Positions 21,101-32,200 of a stretch of DNA of 64,000 nucleotides are shown piece after piece. Within the stretch, counting starts at the first letter, position 1, and each line of letters opens with the position of its first letter. The stretch covers positions 16,865,955-16,929,954 of the forward strand of contig NC_089728.1 of the NCBI RefSeq assembly GCF_035083965.1, read 5' to 3'. The notes under the pieces were generated by a model. That model worked only from the letters and a program-made list of their open reading frames with translations, was not told where the DNA came from and ran no database searches. The position numbers and the translations under genes were made by a program. The stretch comes from Branchiostoma lanceolatum (taxonomy: Eukaryota; Chordata; Leptocardii; Amphioxiformes; Branchiostomatidae).

Positions 21101-24100
21101 AAAAAGATACATATCAAGAAAATACACAATAAGGGGTTAGGAGTATTTTTTATACGTTTTGTTTCTTTTGTTGTATTTTATATCATACATTTCGCTCCCA
21201 CAATTTGCCCGGCCGCGCCTAGGATTGAATATGGTACCAAAGCATAACTGTTACCTCGCGTATCTGCTTATCTTCATCGACATAATATGTTTTATTCTAT
21301 TCCAACGTCATAAATATCAGTGCATTCGAAGATACGTATAAAAAAATTGAGGGCCTGCATGCCCCTTTTAGGTAGAGCGTAATCGGCCGTTTTAATTTTA
21401 CGTAGAGCGTTGCCGACCACTCCATAATTTAGCGTAGAGCGTAGGGAAGCTTTCTGAATTTAGCGTATTACGTAGCCGGCCCTCCGAATTTAGCGTACAG
21501 CGTTGTCGGGACCCCCCCCCCCCCCCATGCAGGCCCTCATAAATTGGAATATGGGAGTATGGGAATGTGTATGGGAACTCACAAACCTTTACAACTATTA
21601 ACTGGTATTGTTCAACTTAATTAATATTAAGAGAAAGGATATCCATTACAGCCAGTAGGTACCATTTGCATAACGAGGCTGTTGTAACGTGCTCGAGGCA
21701 CCTTCTCATATAGCTAGGTGAATTTATTTTAGGTAGAGACAATTCAAGCGGAAGTACCTTGGGAACGAGATGAGCCACGCCCCACACCATGAAAACCCTA
21801 GCGGACATCTGCATTGCCGTGAGAAGGACGCCGGAAGGAACGAGTCCGGTAGCCGCATGTAGAACCTTTCAACAAAAGTATCAGAATATTTGGAGTTTCT
21901 TTTTACACAACCAGGAATCTCACCTGCTGACGTTTCGGTGTCTGTCAGACACCTTCTTCAGAGCTTCTGACAGAGAGGACAACAGACGCATCCGTTGGAT
22001 TAAGGAGGCGGTATGGATCAGGAAGTCAACACCAGTGATGAACCGTGACAAGGGGGGATACAAGCTCAGCCACGTTTGGGATTGTGTTCTCGCCGCAAAA
22101 GCGCCACCTACATCGATATCGGCTACTAATAGCGGTGATCGCGAGAGGCAGTACTCCAGTCAGTAGCTCTGAAGACTGAGGTGTCAGACAGACAACGAAA
22201 CGTCAGCAGGTGAGATTCCTGGTTGTGTAAAAAGAAACTCCTGATGAAGCTATATTCGGAACATAAGAATCAGTTAGGCCATGTCGATTTGATGATACGG
22301 ATGACTTCCTCATCCTCTGGGGACCCCGAAATTGATTCTAGTGTGTGAATAAAAAACATTTAAAAAATCGAAAAGATGCCTTCATTATGAAATCTACGTG
22401 GTCAGGAAGGAATAACAAAACTAAACATTAAACACATAGTATGGTATACCGAAATATAGGTTCTTCATTTATGTTATCTCCAAACATCCTGACTTTGGCA
22501 TTCTACGGCATTATTATCCCTTTTCCGAAATATTTTTTAGTAATTTACAGCATATATTTTTATTTTATTTTGCAGTAGTTTTTACGATATAAAGTTATGG
22601 ACGAGAACTTCTTTTTTTTGGAAACGATAAAAAACTGATGCACGCGCGAATGCCATCCATATAATCAAATCAGCATGGCCTTATATTTGATAGCTGTGAC
22701 ATATTCAAGGTTTCTTGTTTCATTCATCAATATGAATTTTTAGCTAATGCTAATTATACATTTTCCAGCAAGCCCGTGGGATCAACTTTGGAACCGAGTC
22801 AGGCCAACCTTCCCATCCTGCCAGTCTCCTGTTACACCATCTTCCACCTCACATCTTGTCACTCTACAATATTCATATAACTAGTACGGATGCACATCAA
22901 GAAAATCATACACACCAACCGAAAACAATAAATCCATTGTCATGGATGACAAAAAAGTGAGATGCTCTTGCCTAAATTGTAGTTTACAGTGAAAGCCTAG
23001 GTGGTCAATCTGAATTGCCCTCAATTGCTTTAGTTCTGAGCGTTATTGAGCATTTGACACATCCCATCATATTCTGCCATTACTACTAGTGCACTGATCA
23101 TTAATCTCCAAACAGATCTTTCGATGGCTATAAGACCGTATCAAACTGGCAAAGGAAGTTTTTGTCGCCTTCTCCTCCAGACTTGATTATTTATTACATT
23201 TATTTAGTTCTGAAAAGAATTCTTGTCAGAAAACAGGATAGGTGGAAAAGATGGGATAAATTGTATTTGCAGAGTCATTTCATCAATTCACCATAAGAGA
23301 CATCTAAAAATCTCTTACTAGTAAGTCGCTAGTAAGGGATTAGCAGATGTCTCTTATAGTAAATTAATGGGATAAAGGGGTGCGATCCTAGCCTCTACCA
23401 GGCCTCGCAGATCGCTGGGAAAATAGTAGAAATCGGCAAATTGTTTCTCTCCTCAGCGGAGTACCCTTGGCATACTTTCATTTGCCGATTTCTACTATTT
23501 TCCCAGCCATCTGCGGGGCCTGGTAGAGGCTAGTGCGATCCCATCAATTTACTATTAAGGGATTTGATCTACTAGTAGACGTTTAAGACTTTTTGTGACC
23601 GTCATTATCCTGTGTAAAAGTAGTTATCACGTTTTCGGATTGAAATACATTTTTGAACTAAAAAAAAGGCATAATTAGCTCGAGCTCTCCTCTTGCCCCC
23701 CCCCCCCCCCATCCTCCATTGCTCAGTGCATGGGCAAGTCTTCCTGCATTGTCACACAGTTCAAATTTAGTATGTAGGTTGTGCTTGGTTTGCTTGCGCT
23801 TGCAAGTCCATATTTTTGGTGATGAAACCTTTGCCAGTTGGATACGGTCCTATAGCCACCGAAAGATCCGCTTGGAGATTACTGCTCATGACACTCTAAC
23901 GACTAGCATGTGCGTGCGGCTTACTGTTACTTAGACCATGTAAGGTAAAGGCACCCTCCCGAGCAGGCCCGGTATGCTCGATACGTTACCTCCCATACCG
24001 GCCCTGCCATTTCAAGTCTGTAAAATCGCTTCTGGCGACGTCACCACCAAAACAGCTTTCAGCCAATCAGAGGGTTTGCACAAGTTCATCTAGAGCAAAA

Positions 24101-25782
24101 CCGCAAAGGATGCTGGGAAGCTATCAACCAATCAACCAACAGGTCTTGCATCGTTACTTTGGATTCGGGACAAAATAACGGCTGTGTGTGCCAAATAAGG
24201 GTTTCTCATTAATTAGACATGAGCGAGTGTCGGTGACGTCGCCAGAAGAGATTTTAAAGGCTTGAATTAGCAGGGCCGGTATGGGAGGTAACGTACCGAG
24301 CATAGCGGGCCTGTTCGGGAGGGTGGGTAAAGGTAAAGTGGTCGAACCTTAGACGAACCTGAGGTACGAAGCATGATGTCGCTTTTTCGTTAGCTACATG
24401 TAGTAGTACAATTAAGCTTCTCCACGCCTACTATTCTTTTCGATAAGTGTGATGGGTTATTTTACGTGCAGAGGACCATGACTATGACTCTACTTCTTGA
24501 AAGTGCAGCATGACTTACTTCCAGGATGAAGCTTAGTGGAAGGAATGCCTTCAAAGGATCCTTGACGGCCTCATACACGCCCTCATACAAGGTGGGGGAG
24601 GGGAGGATGTGTAGAAGGTGGCGAACGAATAGGAACAACACGTATGCCCACCTGTAAAATCAATAAGAACGACAAGTTTGCCCTTCTATCAGTCAACATC
24701 TGCAGGGTTTTAAAAAGGTTACTTATCTTTGGTCAGTGATACCATTTTAATGGACTTGTGTTTTCTTAAAAAAAGGCACCACACAAACATGCAACAATTA
24801 CGGTCTCGTTCAGGTATTCGCGTGGGTGCTAAAAGAGTGCGGACCCTAAAAACTTAGTAAACGGCTGCATATCAAGCGTGTGTTTATATCGCGATCGGTG
24901 GGAAATTCCCTTTTATAGTCAGCCCAACTGAACTCCAGCGTCAAACCGATAAAAATTTCTTCGTGAATGAAGAATATTAGTTCGGCAGCCGCGCGCGAGG
25001 TCGGACCTGCACAGTCCTGGGTGTTGAGTGGTGCGGCCGCGCCTCTTGCGGGGAGTGACTAATTGCAGTTTGTAATTGCTATAAACAGGAATTGTACGGT
25101 TTCAGTAGCCTCCGTTGCAGTCCTTCCCACTAGCGATTTTTTAGCGATTTTTTTTTCAATTTTTTTTTGGGGGGGGGGGGCGTATCTGCTTGAGGCCCCG
25201 TATCTGCTTGGGATCCTGTTACCGCTGTGATCCTGTACTGTGTCCGCTGTGCTTCCGTTTTCAGGCAGTTGGCAATTTTTTTACATGATCTAGGGTAAGA
25301 GTTCTCAACATACTGAATGAACGGCATTGGTGCATTTTATATAGCTTCATTCAGAGCGCCAGCTTTGAGTTTACTGAGCCAAAGGTCACAACTCTCTTGA
25401 TCTCTCTTGTCCTGGGGGTCAAGCAAGGTTCAATCACATAGAAAATCCAGCATGCATTTTCCTGGCCTTTCATGCACAGGTGGTTTAGAGGTTGACAAAA
25501 AAGAGGTTCTTTGGAAATTATGTTGTTTCATTTTGGAGTAAATATCTAGTTTAAAAAGTCACATAAACGACAATGGTAGGGGTCCCTTTTGTCGATAGCT
25601 GCACTGATAAAATCTTCCTCACATCACCGCAAACATTGGACCATTTGGACTTTGGACAAGTAAACCGAACGTTACCCGACTGCGCTAGCGGAGTTGTAGA
25701 AAACCAGCCATGATCGGGCGATAGGCCCGAGAGGTGGCCGAGATTTGCCGCCGGACACCTTCTTGGTAGTCTTCTTCCCCAT
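18116..25782 (-). CDS. HACD: 3-hydroxyacyl-CoA dehydratase (HACD/PTPLA family), copy B, 7 exons
   Basis: Tandem paralogue of copy A with the same seven-exon, same-phase structure: 25676-25782, 24519-24651, 21758-21865, 20474-20595, 19761-19800, 19111-19252, 18116-18192. Every junction is GT-AG. The product is 242 residues (one extra codon in the N-terminus, MGKKTTKKVSGGKS). Catalytic Tyr (AYPMG) and Glu (GEALTMY) are kept. By eye about 24 of 241 positions differ from copy A, mostly conservative changes in membrane segments; a notable one is TRYPYY to TRYLYY. Intron TEs differ from copy A, so the duplication is older than those insertions. The gene is head-to-head with CTNNBL1. Both copies appear functional. 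The same reaction and ER location are expected; division of labour (tissue or chain length) is unknown. Confidence 0.92.
18833..18881. repeat. 49-base near-perfect palindrome
   Basis: Twenty-four-base arms (GTTTCCCTCTAAATATTCCT...) flank a single central G. It lies in the last intron of HACD copy B. It looks like a minimal fold-back MITE; the equivalent intron of copy A lacks it. Confidence 0.92.
19835..20395 (+). repeat. SINE family 2 fragment followed by full tRNA-derived SINE family 1
   Basis: 19,835-19,975 is the 3' half of family 2 (GAGGAGGTGCATTCAGCACG, (AAC)n tail). From 19,976 begins family 1: GCATCGTGTGGCGCAATCGG head, box B GGGTTCGAAACTACC, body ending GCCTTCAGACCCTTGCG. A nested or tandem insertion in HACD copy B intron 4. 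Confidence 0.75.
20690..20949. mobile_element. MITE, CCCTGGGAGCCAGA family, left end truncated
   Basis: Inverted arms contain CGGCCAAAGGCAGTAA and TTACTGCCTTTGGCCGCC. The right end is TCTGGCTCCCAGGGTACC. A complete copy lies at 43,323-43,548. Confidence 0.75.
21346..21540. mobile_element. Fold-back element with GAGGGCCTGCATG ends
   Basis: The ends are TGAGGGCCTGCATG and CATGCAGGCCCTCA. The interior has repeated GCGTAGAGCGTA segments and a (C)14 run at 21,511-21,524. A related element is at 48,827-49,027. It lies in HACD copy B intron 3. Confidence 0.75.
21892..22242 (+). mobile_element. Terminal-inverted-repeat element with a retroelement coding scrap
   Basis: Inverted ends of ~60-70 bp: GGAGTTTCTTTTTACACAACC at the left and its complement at the right, each with CACCTGCTGACGTTTCG. 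The interior encodes RWIKEAVWIRKSTPVMNRD, GGYKLSHVWD. I recall this motif from GIY-YIG-bearing Penelope-like elements, whose termini can also be inverted; that clade assignment is tentative. It lies 27 bp from HACD copy B exon 3. A partial relative is at 54,005-54,222. Confidence 0.65.
22243..23290. other. Intron 2 of HACD copy B, unannotated stretch
   Basis: AT-rich sequence. I see no repeat family, RNA or coding signal. Confidence 0.4.
23296..23575. mobile_element. Nested fold-back MITEs
   Basis: An inner element has ~55-bp arms carrying CTAGCCTCTACCAGGCC and AAATAGTAGAAATCGGCAAA and their complements (23,383-23,437 and 23,481-23,542). It lies next to another small palindrome at 23,296-23,369 (AAGAGACATCT/AGATGTCTCTT). 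Diverged relatives of the inner family are at 43,866-44,055 and 49,316-49,375. Confidence 0.8.
23951..24327. mobile_element. Fold-back MITE with ~95-bp arms
   Basis: The left arm starts CACCCTCCCGAGCAGGCCCG and includes GTTACCTCCCATACCGGCCC and TTCTGGCGACGTCACC. The right arm is the complement, ending GCGGGCCTGTTCGGGAGGGTG. Lies in HACD copy B intron 2. Confidence 0.85.
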
Positions 25783-26213
25783 TCTTAAAGTCGCAGGATA
25801 CTGTATCTATCCGCGTCCACAGTCCAGTAGTCTAAGGCTATAAAGTAGTGCAATAAATGGTGCGGCACAGTACTTGAAAAAGTCGAAGAGATTTTTTTGT
25901 GCACGTCAGCGACGTGAAAGCTACACTGAAGATGGTAGCGTTATTTAAGGATGACGTCAGTTTTGAGACTGTACGAGATAGATTTTACGACTTTTGTCCA
26001 GTCGGAGCAAAATTTGCGCCAGAATAGTGTTATCACCGACGCGTCGAATTTAGTTCACATAACTTCCGCTGACCGTCATGTAAAAGAAAACGAGTCGGTA
26101 TTTAACTTTTTAGTCCATTTTCGAGTCACATATTTTGTAGATTTTAGGAAGCAGAACACCCCTATTTCACGCAATGCACTCATCCGCTGGTGGTGCACCG
26201 TGGGAAGTCCAAA
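25783..26213. promoter_or_regulatory. Putative bidirectional promoter, HACD copy B / CTNNBL1
   Basis: There are 431 bp between the HACD copy B start codon (minus) and the CTNNBL1 start codon (plus). The HACD-proximal half repeats the copy A upstream region, including the CTATAAAGTAGTGC stretch and the CACGTCAGCGACGTG palindrome (25,902-25,916). The CTNNBL1-proximal half has no counterpart upstream of copy A, so it marks the duplication boundary. The bidirectional role is inferred from geometry. Confidence 0.5.
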
Positions 26214-29200
26214 ATGGCGCTGAACGTGGGCGAATTACTCGCTTATCAGGTAAAAACATCGTTATATCTTCAAATAAGCCAGAATCAACACCCCGGAGGT
26301 CATCAGTGTTATTAATAGATGTTTCAGTTTTCTTATATCTTTCATGAATTTATTATGATGGTTTTAAAGTAGGAAAAAAATATGTATTTTTGTCGCCCCC
26401 CCTCCCACCGCTGCTTTGTGTACCGAATATTGAAAGCCCGATTTTTCGCAGAGTGGGCTTCAAACTCATAATTTCTGGTCCCAGAAACATTCTAACAACA
26501 TTCAGTGAGTATCGGATTTCATCAGAAGACAGGAATATCTTAGTTGATTCAGACACGTACCATGCATAGATCTATATACTAGATTGTGAGTCTAGACTCT
26601 AGAGCATTGATATCTGTTGCTTCAAATATAATTTTTTTTCACCTTTTCGGTAGTACTTACACTAAGTTACATACATGTGTACATACATACATAAGTTACA
26701 GGTTTAACACCTGCATTTGTTTAGCTTGCGCCTGCGGATGCCACCATTTTGTTTCCCATCATGCGTCGGGAATAGTGTATGATGCAAAGTGTTGTCGCCA
26801 TTATTTTGCGAGATCAAAACCTGTATCAGTTATGTGTTTATTTTGATTTGAAATGTTGTGAGTGTGTTGTTGCGGTCTTGTTTACTCTTTGTGTCGTACC
26901 CAGCCTGATCGTGAGTCCATCGCCAAGCGTGGCCACGACGATGACGACAACGATGACGACGAGCTGGACAGGCCCGTCAGGAAGGCGCGGATCCGAGACG
27001 GGGACCGCTACAGGCGACCCGGCTCCGCACACCAGGCGGGCATGTCAGAGGAGGAGAAGGCTGTGATTCTGGAGAAACTGGAACAGGTGAATTATAGCAT
27101 GGTTATGTACTGTAGCTCAAAGGCAGAGCTTTTGGATCCAAACCCAGCGGTCCCAGGTTCGAATCCCCTGATGCCACCAATGTTGTACCCTTGGGAAAGG
27201 CACTTACAACGACTTTGCTCACTCCACCCAGGTGGAAAATGAGTACTTGACTTAAGTTGGGGAGGTGAAAGGCGGTGGAAGGATAACAACCCACTGCCCA
27301 TATGGCCTCAAAAAAGCTATGGGACTACTTAACTTTATCAAGCATACTTCTCTGTATGTGGGACTGTAAAATAATAGTTGAGTGAATTGCCACATTGTCC
27401 TTGTCTGTCCGAAAGCAAAAATAAGTTTGAATAACAGTGGAAGAATATTAAATATCTGAAACCAGCTCAGGATCAGACAGAACAAGAAACAGCCCTAGAT
27501 ACAAATATCACAGTTATAAATATTGATGTATTCAAAAAGTGTTCACTCTTCCAAGAGCCGAGATGTTCATTCCTCCTAGAACTGTGTTAGAGAAGAGCTA
27601 ATTGTCACCAAGTACAATAGAAAAAAAATATTTTGGCTCAGACAAATTCATTTGTTAGTGGTTCAGTAAAAATTGAAGCCAACCTTCTGTCTTTAAACTC
27701 CTTGATAGAATATCCTCCATTTTCCCAAATATTGAAACTTTTTTTTTAAAAACTTTATTCAATGTTTACAACATCGCAGGCTGAGACAGCCTGAATTGCG
27801 TTGCAATTCACAATTCTTACAGCAACAACACGTCATCATTTCATAATAAGATTAAATGTTAAAATTACACAGTATCAGAGATCGAAGGTACAAATGGTAT
27901 TGCTCTTTCTTAAGGTCTCATTCATGAGTTTTTTTGCCCCATAGGCTTACATGTTATAAAACATGTTTTACATGGGCGCGTTCGTAATGAAGCTATAGGA
28001 AATGTGCCAATGTTTTTCATTCCATGTTGAGAACATGTACCCTAGATTATGTAAAAAAAATGACAACATTTTCACTACACACAATCTCTTTTGATAGCAA
28101 TTACAATCTGCACTTGGCTACACCCCCAAAAAGCCACTTTCCAGCTGTAAGCGCCGGACCGATTCACACACAATGCCCGGGCTGTGTACTTCCGACCTCA
28201 CGCGCGGCTGCCGAACTTTGCCTGCTAATTTCTTCAGTTACAAACAAGCTTTCATCAGTTTGACGCTTGATATCAGCTGGGCTAGCTAAAAGGGTACCGG
28301 TATTTCCCACCGATATAGACACACGTTCATGCAGCCGTTCATTTTTGGGCAACGGACTCTTTTAGGGTACCCACTCGGAGTAATACAGGAATGAGACCTT
28401 AAGTTCTTTTTCTTAAGTGCTGAGATAAACCAACATGTTTTCCCCAGGAGGACGATATGGAGACCCTTGACGAGGCGGCCCTGAAGCGGATGATCCTCAC
28501 GTTTGAGAAGCGCGTCTACCGGAACCAAGAGATGAGGATCAAATACCCCGACAACCCAGAAAGGTCTGTACACCTCTCATCGCTTGCACTATTTGTATCT
28601 TAGCTTCATTTATGTGTTACCTGATTGTGAAGTTCCTTTCTCAAGGTCTGAATTGACTTTTCTACACCTTGCTACAGGTTGTGAACTCCATGGAGTAAGA
28701 GATAATGAACTGATACGATTACATGTTCACAGCTAGCTGGCCAATGAGATACATGTACCATGTTTCATCGACGTCCATGGAGTCAGTGTACAGTTACCAA
28801 TGAGATTCCATGTTCCATGTATGTTTATGAGTCATATAGCTACATTTGTAATTGACCAATTAGAATTCCATGTTCCATGCTGGTTCATGGAGTCACAGCT
28901 AATTGACCAATGAGATACCATGTTTCATCCATATTCATACTGAATCATAGAGTTCAGTGCAAAGTAACCAATAAGATCCCATGTTTCATGTAGGTTCATG
29001 TAGTCATAGACCAATGAGAGTTTATGTTCAATGCAGTTTCATAGAGTCAGAACTAATTGGCCAATGAGAGTCTATATGTTCCATTCAGGTTCGTGGAGTC
29101 AGTGCAAAGTAACCAATAAGATTCCATGTCCCTTGCAGAATTAATTGACCAGTTGACCAATGAGAGTTCCATGTACTAGTACATGTACATTTTGTAGGTT

Positions 29201-32200
29201 AAAGGAGTCAGCACTGATTGACCAATGACAGCCCATGTTCCATGCAGGTACATGGAGTCAGAGCAAAGTAACCAATAAGATTCCTTGTACTAGAAGGTTC
29301 ATGTAGTCAGAACTAATAGACCAATGAGAGTCCATATCCCATGCAGGTTCACAGAGTCAGTAAAAAGTAACCAATAATATTCCATGTTCCATGCAGGTTC
29401 ATGGATTCAGAGCTGGAGCTCCATGACACTATCCAGGAGCTGCATGTGATAGCCACGGCTCCGGAGCTGTACCACCACCTGGTGGAGCTGAACGCTGTCC
29501 AGTCACTCTGTCAGATGCTCAACCACGAAAACACTGATATCCTTTCACTTACCTTCCATGGAAACACTGTCCAGGGTTCTCGCCAGGGCAGTTGATCATG
29601 AGCGTAGGGGGCCCCTACGCTGTGATTTGGATCCCTTATGCTCTGATTTTGGCCCTTACGCTGTGTTTCAATCAGTAAAAAAATTTGGCTCTATTTCACA
29701 AACTTTAGCCCTCAGAATGCAGGAAATAGTGCCTTTGAGAGTCTTAAAGTTCAAAATTTTCAGGGGGAGGATGTCCCAGACCCCCCTAGAGTATTCATGC
29801 CTTCAGCCCTCATCCTAACACCTGTAGCGCTCACCGTGTGGCTTTGCCGCGCACAAAGATGCCCCTACGCTGTGAAAAAATCCTGGTGAGAACACTGCTG
29901 TCACTCTTTCACCTAGGTTGTATGGCACTTCAAGTTTCTGATGTTACATGTGTGTGAGCAAAACTAGGAGATGGCTGTGCCAGTACAGCAGGAGGATCCT
30001 CACTAGATATCTTTAAACCACCTTTGCATTTAGATGTGCAAAGGTCATTTATTGTAATATAACCAGCTGCTGCCGTGCTGCGTATCTGCAAAGGTGGTGT
30101 GTTATGCAGAAGCGCAGTTAAACAGGCTATACAGATATAAAAGGGCAGTTTTATTGGCGATACAGATATAGATATAGAAGGGCAGTTATAGCGGCTACAC
30201 AGATACTGATACGGAAGGGCGGTTATACTGGCTATACCGATACAGACATAGAAGGGCAGTTATATTGGCTACACAGATACAGATATACATGTGTAGAAGG
30301 GCGGTTATACTGGCTACGCAGACACAGATACAGAAGGGCAGTTATACCGGTTATACAGATTTAGATACAGAAGTGCAGATATACCGACGGCTATACAGAT
30401 ACAGATACAGAAGAGCAGTTATACCTTCTACACAGATATAGAAGGCAGCTACCGGCTATACAGACACATATATGTGGATATGAGATCATCCTTGACGTGC
30501 TTACATATCTCCATCGCTCTGGTGGACCTGCTACAGGAGCTGACTGATGTTGACACACTGAATGAGAGTGAGGAGGGAGCAGACGCTCTCATAGAGGCAC
30601 TGGTACATATATATGATATATACCATACAACTCAGTGTCTTCTGTATTGCCCGAGGTACAAGCCCAAGATGCGGGAGGGCTGGGACTGAGGGTGATGCGG
30701 AATACACCGTGTTGTATTTCATTTATGTCATACTCACCCAAAAACAGACATTTCAATGCGAAATGTAACAGAAGTTGAGAGAGAAAGTTTGTGTCCTCAA
30801 AAACATTGATTCCAATGTCCGAATCTGGTATTCACATTTTTGGCAGCGGTGCAACCGGCGCGCATGAAGTGCGTTCAAATCATTCAATGACAATGGAAGC
30901 CTGTGCAATACGACTTCAAATCCCAGGCAATACGGTGAAATATAGATTGGTCTGGAACACCTGTATCGAATGGTATCCCAGCCCAGGTATGACATAAAGT
31001 CCAGTATTGTTCATTTTTACTTACATACAACTGGATGACATGTCAAGTGTCATCTTTCAGCGAAATACATTACAGTACTGGTATAACACAGGAATGTCCC
31101 TGAACAACTGGTAGCAGCCTCACAGTTTAACTCCTGGTTCCAATTAGTTGGTTACCGGGAGACCCTGGTTCAATCCTGGGTCAGGACATCTTGGTTGGGG
31201 CTGCACCTGTCTTTCGGAACTTTCAGAAGGGACATAAAATGGGGGTCCCATGTTCAAGGGAGGTGCCTGGAGCTCGTTAAGGGGGAGGGGAAGGGCTAGC
31301 AACTCTTCCCTGTAAAAATATACCCTGCTACTGGGACAGCAAGAAAACTTACTGCACTATATGTGCCACTAGGCACTTCAAGTGTCTGAAGAAACAAACT
31401 AGTACAGCATAGCACAGAGGCAAGAGAAAGCATGACTTAATAAATACACAGATATCAGTAGATATTTCAAACCTGCTAGAAATGAGATAAAGGTCTTCTG
31501 AGGTCTTGTTTGCTTCCTATCCAATGATTTGTGAAACTGATGAAATGGTCTAAAAATGTGGGGTACTTGTGTGACTGTAAAGGTCTACTTATGCTATTGT
31601 ACAGGATTTTAGCTAGCATTTATGGACAGGGCATCCAAAAATTGTGTGTGTGTGGGGGGGGGATCAATCAGAAACACGGTTCCCCAATGGTAGCATTGTA
31701 TTTCAATCAATTTACATGCTGTTCCAGTGCCTGGTATGAGAAAAAAAACCCAGTGGCAGTGTGTTGGGGAGAAGCACATGTACATGTGTATGTAATTAGC
31801 AGGGATATGGGCATCCTGTAGGTGTCCCCTGCAAAAGGAGGGTGTCTAACTTCCTTGTTTTCTTAATGTATGGCATCCAGAAGATGCCCTGACGCCCTGC
31901 AAGCTAATACTATAGCCTACTCGAATGTGGAGTTAGAGAAGCAATATTGAGAGAATGTACAATCCCGCCCTCAACAGGAAAGGAGGTCTACGCATCAAAC
32001 TTTCAGGCACTTGGGATAACGCGCTACCCCCCATGGTCCCACCCCCAACGAACAACATTAGCTCCTAAAACAACAGGAGCTAATTGATTCATTAGCATAC
32101 AACCTTGTCTTGACTTACTAAATTCTATTGAACCATTTGAAATTGTCTTCACTTCATTAACATATCCATTCAGAGTTTTGGTATAAAACCTAGTTCTGCC

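Larger units (their letters stand above)
29537..30504 (+). other. U12-type AT-AC intron (CTNNBL1 intron 4)
   Basis: Exon 4 ends AACACTG and the intron starts ATATCCTTT, the exact minor-spliceosome 5' consensus. It ends TCCTTGAC (U12 branch-site consensus, 30,489-30,496), then GTGCTTAC, with AC as the last dinucleotide. Joining G|AT restores Asp and the conserved reading NTDISIALVDLLQ. No nearby GT-AG pair keeps this sequence. Confidence 0.9.
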
